A DNA stretch of 64,000 nt, taken from the NCBI GenBank assembly GCA_010645155.1, contig JAAGOF010000088.1, positions 1,450,348-1,514,347 on the forward strand, written 5' to 3'. The notes beneath the pieces are model-generated. The model was not told the DNA's origin and did not search any database. It saw only the letters and a list, made by a program, of their open reading frames with translations. Made by a program: the position numbers and the translations under genes. Shown here in pieces: positions 1 to 13,500 of this stretch. Every line of letters starts with the position of its first letter. Within the stretch, counting starts at the first letter, position 1. Source of the DNA: Tigriopus japonicus. Taxonomy: Eukaryota > Arthropoda > Copepoda > Harpacticoida > Harpacticidae.

Positions 1-2754
1 GGTAATGTTCTAAATTTATCCAAATGTCACGCAAGTGAGGTGTAAATTTGTAATCGTTCATTCAGAAAATGACCATCATCCGGGTAAACACTTAGTAGAG
101 CCCGAATAATAATTACTCAGAATTTGGGATGGAAAACGCGCCTTTTGTGACACGAAATCACGTTCGTTCAAAGGCGGAAATGAAATCTCAGAAATTCATG
201 CAAAAGTACGTCTAAAGTGTGATGTACAACCTGGCATGAATTCTTTAGATCCTGTCTTGGTGTTCACGGATGTAACAACGTGTTTCGATCGGAGTTGGTG
301 CCAAAAATTGACGGATCTAAATCAATTCGATGGATGATCTAATCCATTCAAGATAACAACAACGACTCCCACCATCAATCCAAATTTTAAGCCATTAATC
401 ATAGTTATTCCAAAACACTAACACGTCTTTTGAGAATCTTTTCATTGCAACAAATTGCATGAATAATGACCGACACTTCATTAAATGTAAATTTTTACGA
501 GAAACCTCGATTGATCCTGACAAATCGAGAAACAATTATTAAATTGGCGCCTTCAACCTAGACCTATAATTTTTATCATTGAAAACGAGCGGATCATAAC
601 CTTGATGGGAATTCAATTGATTCCAAACATATCGTTAACTGTGTTAAATCTCGGGTTTTTAGACATCATCGAATAGATTGGCTTCCCAAAAGCACTAGGT
701 TCGTTCGATGATCAGTACTCTTCAAACCATCTCTTATTATCGAGGCCTTCCCAGTCGATATACCCAAACCACATTGCCACAGGCTGATTCTAATTTTGGT
801 TTCATGACTCCTAAATTAACTATTTACCTGTCTAACCAGAGGATGAGAGGACACGCATCGTTATTCTATAAAGGTAGTCTACAGACGAAAGAATGCCCGC
901 GGGAAGTTGCACGTACTTCATAAAAGGTGACAAAGCATGAGTGTGTGTACGTAAGTAGAATGCACTGAATGATCCAGGGCAATAATAGCGCCCTCGACAC
1001 TCTTCCATTTCTGTGGCTTGACAGTATTTTTTTATTAGATTGTGCTTGAATACCCGTCATTATCTCACTATCTCCATTCCGGACTTGCAAGTCTTCCTTG
1101 ATCTCTCAACAACAAGATCCCTTTTGACAAAGTTTCAAAGCCAACAGAGACATTTTTCGTCTTTGACGGGAAAATAAATTGTCCCCCCAAGAACAACTCA
1201 ATCAGTTTAAGCGCCCATATTATTCGGCATTTTTGGCATTGCTCCGCCAAAACCGAAGGGAAAAACTCAAGTCAGACGAGGCCTTGAGCGACAAACATCA
1301 ATTCAGGTTGGTTCGTCGTTCGACAAGGAATGAGTAACGAACTTGGTTGAAGAGGAGCAAGCAAGTCATATTTCATTTCTCGCTCTCATCTTCCCATGAA
1401 GAAGAGATTCAGCCAAGACTAGGGGGAAAAGGAAGAGGAAAACTGCGCTCTAGATTCCCCCTGTGCTTGTGTTCATGATCGGGAAGGGATTTTCGAGGAG
1501 GATCATGGAGATGAATCATTAGGGTCCGCATGTTGATTGACTTGAAATGGTTTTGAAAACGAAATGGAGCTAAAGAACGACCATCTTATTTTGGAAGCGA
1601 TCTTGTGTTGCCCACATGACATGGATGGCTCCAACATATGTAGACTCTCAAAACTCTGTGACTTGGCAAGGACATTTGAGCATATGGTCAGACGGAAATC
1701 TGCATTGTTTTTTCATTTCACGAAACAAAACTCCCTTAGAGTCTTTTGCCATGTTTAAACAATCGATTATTGTTTAAAACACATCTTTGTATTTGACTAA
1801 CCCCAGGAGAGCTTGATTAAAAGCTTGGGATTCGCAATTGATGCCCGGTAATTTGTCTTCAACGGCAATCATGGGACATATCTCGTTAGAGAATGACTCT
1901 TGGCATCATTTGTCGTCAGTTGAGAGTCCAATGTCCCGAGGAGAAGTCTGGACCAATAGCCTTGATTTATCCCGACATTTCATACTGATGCCCCACCAAA
2001 TGGAAGTTGGATGAAATTCCGTCCTGATGATGCCAGTGACACCATATGTTGGAACTCCCCAAGCTCTATTTTGTAGTACTTCACATCTCAAGTGAGTGAG
2101 CGTTTACAACCAGAGGAGATATCTCTTCTCTCACCAAGGAACCAAGAAGGACCTGATCGTGTCTCATGTCGTTTGGTTGTCGTAATTTGGTTTCCTGAAG
2201 ACTCGTTTCCTTCAGGGACTTTTCAGCCAGATCCCTTCGTAATGACTTTGTCGTCTTAAGAGTGCTCCCAAAATGAGATTGGTGACCCGGAGGAGGCCTT
2301 TATATTGTACCACGAACACCGTTCCCAATGACATTTCTCGGCGTGAGAAATCTCACTTTGGGTCCTCTTCCTGGATTTCGAACAACCCAAACAGATTTGT
2401 CGTCATCGGAACAATACACCAAAATGCCTTACTCTGTCAGTTACGCCGCAGAAATCGCTAATGTTGAAAGTTGGGAGCTTCAAAGAAGTGGCAAAAAGCT
2501 CGTCTTGGTCTTCCGGACCAAGTTCAAAAGTCACGAGTCTCCGCCCATAATGCCAATCATCGCCCTCTCACTAACTCGAAATTTGGTGGCTCTTTCGTTT
2601 CAGACCTCCCCCCCAAGTTTAAAGATTGACCTTTTGCGAATTTCCTGTCATTTGTACCTGCTCCAAGTCTCGTTGTCTAGGCTGAATCTGATCTTGATGA
2701 TTGTCTTCCTCGTCTTTTCGAACCTCTTCCGATTGGAGGAAGAGGTGGAATGAT

Positions 2755-2783
2755 AATAGTAGTAGTAATAATAATAATAATCG
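2755..2783. repeat. AT-rich trinucleotide microsatellite
   Basis: An uninterrupted run of TAG/TAA/AAT-type triplets. It creates short Asn/Ser or Ile/Thr runs in the spurious frames around it. No gene is supported here. Confidence 0.8.
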
Positions 2784-5606
2784 TTGTAAGGATGCGCACC
2801 TTACTGTTTGTGTAGTAGACAACCAGTCTACAAGCGACAATTGGTGGGAACTCTCGCGTCATTTTTCTTGTAAAAAGAAGAAACGATTGTTTTCATTCCC
2901 AGGGTGTCTTGGGATGGGATTATTAGTCCTCGTATTGGTCGTGAAAAAGATGTGCGACGAGGCCTTTTTTTGCACACTCATCCTCGTGAACTGACTCTTG
3001 TTCCATCTTCATCGTCAAGGATCGCATTTGTTTGAGCCGTGAATCGACTCGAGACAAGAAGACATTGTGGATAAAGGAGCTTCTCTTCTAATTTCCTGGA
3101 GAGGAAGTCAGTGCCAATTGCTGATCTCGTATTTAATTACAAATTGCTTTGCTCGTGTCAAGATCAAGTTCTCGCAGCAAAAATCGACGGACAAGCCGTG
3201 ACGAATTCGATATTTGCTCGATGAGTCTCGCTTTTTGGCAGCGTTTTAAAATGAACCACCATATGACGATGGTTGTTTTCATCAGAGACCACATCTTGTT
3301 CAACTTTCTTCCAAATTGCTAAAGCGCTCTTTTGTAAGGAACGAAATCGTAACAAGTCTGTGCTCGCATTTTCTACAATTAGCATAATTTTGAACTTTTA
3401 AGTCATTGCCAATTCATCAACATGTATATATGTTGAACTTGAAAAATTGTTAAAACTTACAGTACTTTATAGAATTACACGCTCAGTAAAATTATGGAAA
3501 TCAGAGACAGTCGACTTTTTTCACTTTTCCTATATTTTGTTCAAATTCGGAGGATTTCTCAATCAAAGTAAATATTTTGTTAGTGTGATCTGTCAAATTG
3601 ATAGTTTTTAGGGAAATTCTTCAGTTGTCAAAAAATGCAAAGTGCAAAAACAAAGGAAAATAAGGCAATGTTCACATTTATTTTGACAGGTCACTAAAAA
3701 TCTTTAAAAAAGATAATTTGCCCCTCTACCCAAAATTTGGGAAACAAAAATAATTATTCGTTTGAATGATTGTGATAAAATACCCTTACATAATGTTCAT
3801 TAGGCTTGACTACCTTTTCAAAGCAACGTTTCTTTAAATAAAATAAAGTCGTGATACAGCCACTTTTATGGTGAATCTTCCAAGAATCCACCACAGTCAG
3901 TACTTTTGTAAAATGGAACTTTGTTATTATGTACTTGAGATCAGGGTCAAAAAAACAAAACAACAGATTGACGAGGGTTTTAGTCGTTTGCATTTCGAAG
4001 GGAGTCATTGAGTTTTTCGTGTGCTATTTATGTTTGAATTGTGGAAAAATGAGGAATTTTTTGTGAGTGAGCAAATGTCTGCACGTTCGTGGCCAATATG
4101 GTAATCATCAAGCCAGTCATAAATATTCCGGAGGTATATCATTGGCGCGCCTCAAATCCCCGAGGAAAAAAAGCATCCCACGAAGTTTTGAGGAACCAAG
4201 GAGAAGGAAAATGGTGCCTAATTCATCAAGATTAATGGGCGCTTATGGCATGTGCTAAAATGCGAGGGACTAGACGAAAGCGACAAGAAAATATCGCTGT
4301 TTTAACTTCATTATCTTAGCCAGGATTCTGTCCCCTGTCAGCCTCTTCGAATCGTCCTCGTACTACGGTAACTCAATCTCGAATAAGGAACTCTCGAGAG
4401 AAGAGTGAATTGTTCCGGTAGTGTTGATGTCATTGTTGGTACACTCGTTAAAAGGTACAAAGGTCATGCCAAACTCAGTTTGTTTTTACCCAATGAATTT
4501 AGCCAGTCAGAGAAGGGAGCCACGTGCTCATGACGATCTTAGTCGGATATGCAAATTGATGAAGACGGCTCGAGGATGAGTCTTTGACGTGAAAACGCCC
4601 GCGGAGTTACTCGTTCCTTTGTTTCAGGGACGAGAGGTCATTTCGAGGTCAGGGTTTAGTCAACCTACGACAAGTGTCTCTGAACCACTAAGCAAGCAAC
4701 CATCCATCCAAAGTGGGCCTTCCTTGACAAATGGAACCATGAATTGAGTGTGATTAATCCGGAATGTCATGAGCGAGAAATAAATCTTCGTCTCAAAAGA
4801 AGCGCCATTCTTGATGGGTCGGAGATGAGTGCTTCGTTATAATGACATTCGCCCGGATTTAACTAATGGTCCATCCTCTTTTGATGCTAAATACTGCTAA
4901 CACACTGAAGGTTAGACCCTTATCGAGAGCACAATCAGAACACTTGCTGTGATGAAATGCCATTGTAGTCGCTCTGGTTTGGTGTGATATGCACCAATTG
5001 TGAAACCGTCGGAGATTGTCATTATTTGTTGCTGCTCCTTGTGCGTAAATAATGCGTAGGTTTCATGGCCTTCACAATGATGTGAGCTGTCACAAAAGCC
5101 AGAACATTTCCAATTTTCCAGATGAACCTCAACTGACAGACGGACTCTCTCGTTTCCTGATTGATCGTTGTCTACCCACATTTCGCTCATTGCCATGCAA
5201 TGCTTTAAAATTCGTATGCAATGACAAAATTCCTACCAAAAGTTCCGTCCACTCACTACAAGGGTTTCCAAGATCCACCAACACTGGACCGAGTAACCAC
5301 TAAGGAACAATGGGAGGTAGGTACTTACCGATGCCGGTCAATCTCCAAATGTTTGAGGAGATGAGCAAATGTGAGTGATAAAGTCTCCTCCCTCGGGATG
5401 ATGGGTGCCAACAACTAATAATAAACAACAACCACCTCTCTCCACTCCACAAGAACAAATGGCTCTTCTAGCAACATGGATTCAAGACCAAAGTTCCATC
5501 CAACACCAAGAGTGGAGATCTCATCCCTGTGGACGCCCGTTGCCAGCGTTGCTTGGGGTTCGTTGCTTGTGCTTCGATCCCGGTGTCTTGAGCCGCCAAG
5601 GTCATC

Positions 5607-5633
5607 ATGACAACCACCACCACCACCACCACG
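5607..5633. repeat. (CAC)n trinucleotide microsatellite
   Basis: Near-perfect CCA/CAC triplets. They appear as poly-Thr, poly-His or poly-Val depending on frame, which explains the overlapping spurious open frames on both strands. Confidence 0.8.
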
Positions 5634-6597
5634 ATATCTACCAATAACCAACAACACCAACCACGGACATGCGTACAAACAGTCCGACGCACACTCACAA
5701 TTCCAGACTTCGTCGCCATTTTCATGTTGATGTTGGTAGTAGTAGTAGAGTTTCTTGGCTGCAGGGGGTGTAAAAATCATGAGGGGGGAGAGGACATGTG
5801 CCTTCGTCATCTTGGCACCATTCGTGTATGCATGCACCGCGCCTCACCCTGCAACTTTTTTTGAACCCGTCAGACGCCCGTGAGTGAATCGGAGAATGAA
5901 TCTTCCTCCGAGAGTGCATGTCGATTGGTACGTGGTACGTGGTACATACGGATGTAGCGGGTCCTCCACGAGGTCTGCATGATTCTTGCGCGACAGTGCG
6001 CTTCATTGTGAAAAGAAGGCATGAAATGAGGAATGCAGCGTGTTGATGCTTTGAAGGTGGTATGGAGTACGCGTTGCCATCATATGAAGATGATGAGGAT
6101 GAGGATCGCGATGCTTTGGCATGTTCAAGAGCCTGCACGTGTGGGTCGTTTCCCGATCGTCGAGCGAGATGTGGGGGCATTAAATCATTCAAAAGATGGG
6201 GTTGACCCTCTAAATTGCAAGTAGGTCGGAGAGACATCTAAATCACCGGAATGGCAGAAAGTACAGGGTGGGCAGAAAAATGTTTACACTAAAGCACTTC
6301 CAAAGGCGTTTGTTTTCCTGCAAAAGTGGATTATATTGTTAAGAGGAAAATTAAGTTATCCCAGAGTTTGTCTTTATTTGCGAACAACATCTAACTCTTT
6401 GAAGAGGATTGCTGAGTACAGAACAGTTAAATTGTACATTTTCTATGAGCCTCCCTGTTGGCTAATGATGAGGGGAGTTTGTGGGCTCATTAGTGCCCAA
6501 TGTGGAACGTTTAAAAGAAGCCATTCCAGAAGGTACAAAGAGTCGAAGTGAATACCCATTGGCGAATTGTATCTTCGATTGCCGAAGTGAATCATAG

Positions 6598-6632
6598 CGA
6601 TGATGATGATGATCGTTATTATCATCATGATT
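6598..6632. repeat. (GAT)n / (ATC)n imperfect palindromic microsatellite
   Basis: A GATGATGATGAT run is followed closely by TTATTATCATCATGA. The block could fold back on itself. No coding support. Confidence 0.6.
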
Positions 6633-7390
6633 CATTCATTGGTGGTGCAATGCAAAGAGGCATGGACAAGCAACCCTCAGTCAATTCGACAACGTCCTTG
6701 AGCATCATCCAAATCGTAAAGGAAGCTCTTTACAATGAGGCTCCAAAAAACCGAAGAACACAGCCACATAGGTCCGGATAATTAGCCAGAGGTGCAGAAT
6801 TGTTTCAGCAAATATATGTACTCCGCACCCGAAAAAATATCTCCATCACATCCTGCTCATCCTCTCTCTCAGTTTCCGATACAGAGGCCTATTCAAAGTG
6901 TTGCCAGATAACACCGACCACAAGAAAACTTTTTTGTCTCTGCCATTTACACATGACACAACAACTTCAATTCTGAGGTTAACTCAACTCGACCACGAAT
7001 TTTATGGGCCTAGTGATGATGATGTACTTTGCTAACCAACTAGTAAGGAGTCACCAAGTCCAACCCCATAAATGTCGGCGAACGTGTTTTTAGAGTAAAG
7101 GCATCCCTTTCGTCGACAAAGCCATAAAACACCTAATTCGCGTTAGACCAAACCCCTCGGAAAAACGAGTAAGAGAAGGACAAACCCTGGCGGAAAATGC
7201 TGTGAGGTGATTTATTAAGTGGCAAACCCATGAAAATGACCATGGATGATGCGGTTGAGGCTGGATTGAATTCGTGAATCAATCAACGGCAAAACAAACC
7301 CCATGCCGAATGATGGGAGTTGTCCAAAATTTGAAGCTGTTTTCAAATTAATCAAATTTCCCAACAGGGAGGAGCGAGTTCCGCGCAGAA

Positions 7391-7408
7391 CGATGGATGG
7401 ATGGATGG
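7391..7408. repeat. (GGAT)n tetranucleotide microsatellite
   Basis: Tandem GGAT units (GATGGATGGATGGATGG). Confidence 0.65.
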
Positions 7409-9517
7409 TTCGTCTCTGTCAAGAGTTGAAGAAGTTGAAGGTCAATTTGAATAAAAGCCCATCCTCGTTATTGAGGAAGTTCGCAGCCAAAGGATCTCCC
7501 CGCCTATTGTTGACCTGTGTTTAAAAGAAGAAGAAATTCCATGAATAGATTCTAAGCCAAAAGATAATGATTGCCCTCCTGACAGTCGCTCATTCCACAC
7601 ATACTATGAACAGTATGCATTTACAACAGTCCATACATACATATAGTACAAGAGGAAGAAAAAACCGATTAAATATGCGTCTGGAGATTGGATACTCGTC
7701 AACTGAACCAGGTAAATTCTGAATGCCTCAGGGCTCGTCGTTGAGATTGTACATAATAGGGCATATTTTCAACGAAATTGCAACAACTTTCAATGGAATG
7801 CCGAGAAAAATAATCTGACGTTAGACCAATTGAAATTCGCTACTTTTTGCCCCATCTGTTTACCTTGAAATGGAACTGTTTTCTAACCATCCATTTGGCT
7901 CTCAAGCAGTCTCACCCAATGTGATGTTTCTCATGCTTCTAGTAGATAGATATGAGCAATTAGTGTCAGGAATCTCAGGTTGTCCTTGGCATAGCTCTTG
8001 CTTATTGTCATGATCATCTTTTTTGTCGTCCAAGAAGGAGGGAAGATGATCTCTTGGGATCAATTGAGTTTGAAGAGAACCATTATTGAATGATAATGGA
8101 CTTAAGATCCCGCACGCGAGAGCTAAATTCAGAGTGAAAAGTTCGTCATGATATCCGCACTTCAAGAACTATTCAGGACGCTTTTTCCTGGTTGTTGAAG
8201 TTCATAATAGTGAATGTCTGAAGCATGTGAGGAAAATCAATCAAAAGGGAATATCCGTTTATTGCCTCCAATAACCTAAGATTATACATTGCCATGATAT
8301 TTTTAGTAAACTTCACAATAATGTGTTCGGGTAAACGTCGTTTCAAAAAGAAGGAGACCAAATATACAATTTATATTGACGCATTGATCTTCTTACAAAG
8401 AAGCTCGATTTGACACACATAATCGGGGGATTCCGTTTCAGACTCTGGTCACCATATAAAAACAACATTAGTTTCTATCTTTGCTAGACTATGGCGTTTT
8501 CAATGTCTATTGATTTATTTACCATATGTTTCTTGAAAGAACGGGGGTCGGCTCAAAATTGGAACGAGTCTGGATATGTTAGCCGAAATTCTCGTGGGAC
8601 ATTTCTCTTCACAACTTTACTTCGCACTTCAAATTAAATACAGTATTAAAGTCAAGAATTTCACCTAACCAAACGATTCTTTACATATTTAAAGAGTGAA
8701 ATAGGTCATTGGCCACAATTTCGTCCATTGAGACACATTTTTCTTTTGATAAATTATTGAACGGGCACTCCCTTGTCTAAACTAAAAGTTGGCAATCTCG
8801 AATGGGAGTCAAGAAGGCGTCATTGAAAGTCTTGAGGAGTGACCAAAAAGTGGATCGACCTCTTCAATAAAACAGAGAATCACGAACCTTTTTGATGAAA
8901 ATTTCGCTTCACAATTAGCTTTCTTATTGACGCTTAATAAAGATTTAACTTTCTGACAAATAGTTTTTTAGCTTAAACTCGTATTAGTTTCAAATTCGCT
9001 GGTTTCGAAGATTCCTTATACGCGTATTTACCATTTTTGAGCCTCAAACCTAAGAAAGGCCAAAGCAAAGAAGCAATGAAAAAAATTATGCATTTCTCTA
9101 AGAAATAGAGGCATAAAAGGTCACAAAAACTTGACAAAGAACCCTCACATTTTTAGGATTGATTACTTGTTCTGTTGTTGTTATTAAATCCGCTTATTGG
9201 CCTTAAAAGGCTTAGCATATTTGTCAGAAATTTGAAACCCTACAGTAAATGTGGATTGAATTAAAACTCTGGATGATATTTCTTTGAGACAGGCCTCAGA
9301 AAAATGTCTTGAACAAAGGTTGCCGATTTTTTTCTTTAATTACAACATTTTATAACTCAATTTTAATACGCAAGCCTTCCCCAAAGCTTCAAACCCATTT
9401 CCCTTAATCTTTCCTGTATTCAAACAGATAACTATAAACTAACAGAAACCTTAAAAACGCGTTAACCAACTTGAACCAGCATTGTTTTTCTTTCATACCT
9501 TCACTTTTTCTAATCAT

Positions 9518-10456
9518 TTAATACACTTGCGGTTCCCTTGGCGTGAATTTGTTCCCTCGTCCACTTTTCATGTTATCTCGTTGAAGAGCTAGTTCTTCGT
9601 TTAACCTGATTTGTTGTTCGTGTCGCGCTTTGGCCGCAAAGGTCAGTCTGAAGGTCACGGGTGCTCGAAAGGCCACTTGGCTCACCCTTAACAAGTTTAT
9701 ATAGTTGGTACTAACGACAATGCTATGAGGAAACGGGTTTTCGATCGACAGAATAGAAATCATTAAGTATATTAACGTAAACGCTGATGACGTCAAAGTC
9801 GCCTGAATTGGAATGCGTTCAGTCGGACTGATGTGAATAAGCGCCGGTGTTCCGCGTGGAACAATCTGAACCTTTCTTCGTGAATACTTCCAGATGACCA
9901 AATCCAAAATCACAGCCAGAATGGAGGGCATTGGAATAGTGGGCATCAACAAGACCAATTGATAACTATTCACATACTCAACCTCTGGTTTGGAACACGC
10001 TTCTGATATCGTCGCAATAGGCCATCCCCATGAATTCATAACAATCACGTAGGTTGAACAATGAACAGCCATGAGACCCAGTCCAAGTCCGGCAATTTTG
10101 ATTTGACTTCGCTCGCTTAGACTTCCATTTACTTGAGCCCTTTTCATTTTCAGGGCCCGAATTAGAGCGATCAAGGCCGTCGAAGTCCCTCCAAAGGCCA
10201 CTGGAATGAACATGGCCAGGAAGAGTAAGTCGCAAGTGATCAAAAGGGTCGCTTTTAGGTCCAGGAACAGCAAATAGGCCGTGATGAGTAGAACACCAGA
10301 GGCCAAGGCCGAAATGAAGCAGTCCAATAAAACCAGAACGACCAAGGTTTGGCACAGTTTGAAGTGGGATCGAATGGTTTTAATGGAGTAGATATTGAGG
10401 AGAATGCCCACCACTGAAATGACCATAATGACACCAGAGATATGTTTCATTAGCAT
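9518..10456 (-). CDS. Orphan seven-transmembrane receptor (rhodopsin-like GPCR family)
   Basis: This is an intronless coding region of about 312 residues from the ATG at 10456 (a second ATG lies at 10450). Seven hydrophobic segments can be seen. TM1 (GVIMVISVVGILLNIYSI) begins within ten residues of the start, so the outer N-terminus is very short. A cysteine opens TM3 (ITCDLLFLAMF) and another lies in the second outer loop (SEACSKPE), the usual disulfide pair. The TM3 end reads ALIRALKMKR in place of DRY, and TM7 ends RAPVTFRL in place of NPxxY, so both class-A activation motifs are lost or remodelled. The tail is short and basic (AAKARHEQQ). The frame is open upstream to 10486, but only through a GTG and straight into a splice acceptor. 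I infer a lineage-specific orphan receptor; the ligand and G protein cannot be told. Confidence 0.8.
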   Translation of the reverse strand: MLMKHISGVIMVISVVGILLNIYSIKTIRSHFKLCQTLVVLVLLDCFISALASGVLLITAYLLFLDLKATLLITCDLLFLAMFIPVAFGGTSTALIALIRALKMKRAQVNGSLSERSQIKIAGLGLGLMAVHCSTYVIVMNSWGWPIATISEACSKPEVEYVNSYQLVLLMPTIPMPSILAVILDLVIWKYSRRKVQIVPRGTPALIHISPTERIPIQATLTSSAFTLIYLMISILSIENPFPHSIVVSTNYINLLRVSQVAFRAPVTFRLTFAAKARHEQQIRLNEELALQRDNMKSGRGNKFTPREPQVY

Positions 10457-10485
10457 ATTCTTTCCGGTTGAGAGCGTTTGGAACA

Positions 10486-10541
10486 CTGTATTTTTGGGAG
10501 TCTTCTCGCTCTCATTTCACATGATCACATGATCAACTTAC
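10486..10541 (-). other. 56-bp intron in the 5' leader of the receptor gene
   Basis: On the minus strand a GTAAGT donor (10541-10536) and an AATACAG acceptor ending at 10486 bracket 56 bp, similar to the 68-bp intron of the PAP2 gene in this window. Joining the exons places the upstream ATG (ATGCCAACG, just before the donor) out of frame with the receptor. The first exon is therefore probably untranslated or carries a short upstream ORF. The splice sites are seen; their use is inferred. Confidence 0.45.
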
Positions 10542-13500
10542 AAACTTGAGCCTTTTCTCGTTGGCATTTGGGACTAGAAACTTTCAAAGCAAAACAGTGA
10601 GTGAAAAGAAACGTTTCAAAGGCAATTAATAAGCACGCTCTTGAACACAAGGGATCTTCAATGCCATTCGAAACCAAAATGTGGCCACAGGTAGAAGAGA
10701 CTCATTACAATTTAATCTCTTTTCGTGACCTCTCTGTCCTTCCGTGAGAGCCTCTGAAAAGGCAAAATTCTCGTATGATCCTCTCGAAACCCAAATAATG
10801 GAAGTTGGCAATTAATCAAAAAAACAGAATAGTCCATGGCTTCGGCTGAGTTCGGGCCAAAAAGTTCTCACTTTCGGAGGTTTTTGCATATTCATATTAG
10901 CTTCCTTAAAGTGAGTGCCTCAACAAACATTGAGTGTTGGCAACTCGAATCTATCCAACGTGTTCAACAATGACAAGGTACATGTACGCAAATAACCAGA
11001 ATTATTCCAGAAACATGACATTCCATATCCATCATCATGCTTATGGTTTGCACCATACTGACTCGATGCTAGGTAACTAATAACAACAGCAACGAATGTC
11101 ACGTCTCTAACCGAAGAACGCTTTCAGCATTTGAAAGATTCTCTCTCATACTTAAATCGAGTCTAACTCTTTAGTATTTATAGGTTAAGAACTGAAGAGC
11201 TTGGACCCCAAAAAAGTCGTCTTTTGTCACGTATAAAGGCTCCAAGGAGACTTTCTCGAGGCTGGAAACTTTTTAAAGAGGAACGAAAATGCGAATCCAT
11301 CCGCTTTTGTGGCCTCTCAATCAAGGGAAACGTCACTAAAACCAGTAATTTTAAAGTTTAATGAAGTTACCCTCTTGGTCCACATCTTCGTTTTCTTTGA
11401 CAACCATCATCCTTGGAGCAAGATTACTCAAGGGGTTTGAAAGCTCCCAAAACCATCTGTCATCCCAACTTAAAAGTTTGTTTTAAGTTCTGAGGCGACA
11501 ATCTTACGTTTGGCAGCCTTGACTTTGCTGTTATTGGCTCAAAACGTGAAAATGAGTTTAGTCAAGCAATTCTACGTTGAGCTTGTTTAGTCTTGTGAGC
11601 TTTGCTAACTCTGATATTATTCTAGAATTATGGGTCTAGCCAGAGATCAAAGACGCCTTTTGTGTAGATCAAAGGCCAAAAGGGTCCAATAAGAATATCA
11701 AAGTTAAAGCAAACAGTTATTGTATGTTCTATCTACAACCTTCATATTACGTTATTCCGGAAAGGGAACCTCGTTAACCAGCGATGATTTTATTTATGAA
11801 TATAAATAGCCCATTTCTTTACAATAACATGTTCCTTGCTACAATGGAAATAATAGTGAGGTACACGTACGAGAATATACAACGAAGCACGTAAATCAAA
11901 CAATGTAAGCCATGTTGTGCAAAACTCTTGATGAAAGTAAATAATATTATTTGAAAGGTACCTCTCTCTCACACACATAAGCTTTGCAATTTGGAGTGTA
12001 AATTCTGCATTAAGATAATGCCATGGGTCTCTGTGCAAAGCCTTCACGAATCATTCTTACATTTTGTTAGGTTGTGTTCTGAGGTTCTCAGTAAACTACA
12101 TAGAAGCTAAGGAACACTCATGAAATGGTTCCATCAAAGTAACTAGGAGCGACGAATAAACGAGAGGAGATCTTGTTCTTTGGCGTAAAACTTGGAATCT
12201 ATATTCGTCGAGCATTAGGAAAAGGAAATGGTATTGAGGAACAACTCGGAGCATAAACATGGTAATTGTTATCAACGAGTGCAACCATAGTACATCATCT
12301 AACACATTTCATCTCTGAATATGATTTAGAAAGGATTTTACCATTCTAGACGGACGCTTTAGAAGCTTCATTCATTGTCCTGAACCCAAAAGATTTGATT
12401 GTCTCTCTCTCATGACTGTTCGATGTTCTGCCCTTTACTGAAATCTACATCACTTATTGTTTATTCAAAACGGATCAAAAGCTGATCGATATCGACTGTT
12501 TATCGCAAAGCTTTAAAGTGTGTCGAAGCACTGAGCGATGAAATTTGCATACACTTGATTGATCCGGAAACGGCATTGTGTGCCAAATTCCTTCAGATCG
12601 GCGTTCTTCGTTCCTTCATTGAAACGTTGCTCAAGCCATAACGAACATCTCACCTGAGTTTTGTGGGCACCCTCGGCTTGTTTTCGTAGACAACTATTCG
12701 CTTTTTCCATGAAAGGTCAGGCCATTTTACGTCCATCTTCCTCTCCAATCTTTGCGGAAGCAAGTCAAACATATTCGTCAAAAGCATAAAAGAAGCAATG
12801 CAAAAATCCGTGCACCGCGATACCGCAATCAAACACGTGTCATTCCAGTGCACCTTCATGTAATGGGTGTCGACACCACTCAAAGTGTGCTCCAACCACC
12901 CTTATTTTCTCACCCAAAACTTAGGCCTCCCTGAGGTTGGTAGGAGGCCTAAGATGGGCCCATTATGAGGAAGAGGAACATGAAGTTACCACATTAGTCG
13001 TAGGATGTGCAGTGGTTGATGTAAACATGGCTTTTTGGATCATAACAATTGTGACTAGCGGACATGAATCCGTTGGTACAAACGGAAGTTGAGAAAATTG
13101 TCAATTGTCACAATTTCACGCATATCGAGCCATTAATGGTTTAACAATAACGTTCTCGATTCTTCTTGAATGAAGATGGCAAATGGCTGTTTGAATTTCA
13201 AATGACTTCCTTACTCCTATGATCATCGTCGTCGTAATAACAATGATGTTGATGACACCGTTAAGTCGACGCTTTTCTGCATCCTCGGCGGCTGATTTTA
13301 AAATGTCATTATCATGGCTGTTTCTTTGTGAAACAGTCGGTGTGACACAACCAAAAAGCCGCAATGATGAGCTTCGTTACTCCGGCAATTAAATCATAAG
13401 CGCTTCTCAATCAGGATATTTGCTTTATTTTCGGTTATTCAAAAGAATGGTGAATGGTCCTTTGTGTTAGGAAAACGTCAACAGAGTCAGCACATGCTGT

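Larger units (their letters stand above)
1..9517. other. Spacer with no supported gene
   Basis: No open frame here shows a recognisable domain, a signal peptide with a supporting start, or a chain of splice sites. The longer frames (for example 2328-2753 plus, 5415-5837 minus and 5722-6237 minus) have low-complexity or frame-shadow composition and are treated as chance. The stretch contains short microsatellites, listed separately. At 6264-6276 there is a GTACAGGGTGGGC motif resembling the end of a mariner-type element, but I found no matching opposite end. The section 3400-4000 is especially AT-rich. Confidence 0.55.

Noticed and set aside
2328..2753. 141-codon plus-strand frame
   Set aside because: No family resemblance; it ends in an AT-rich microsatellite and overlaps several frames on both strands. 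Treated as chance.
5415..6237. Minus-strand frames of 140 and 171 codons
   Set aside because: They overlap each other and the (CAC)n and Ser-rich microsatellite tracts, have no domain, leader or splice support, and their composition follows the repeats.
6264..6276. GTACAGGGTGGGC, a mariner-type end
   Set aside because: No inverted partner found within several kilobases.
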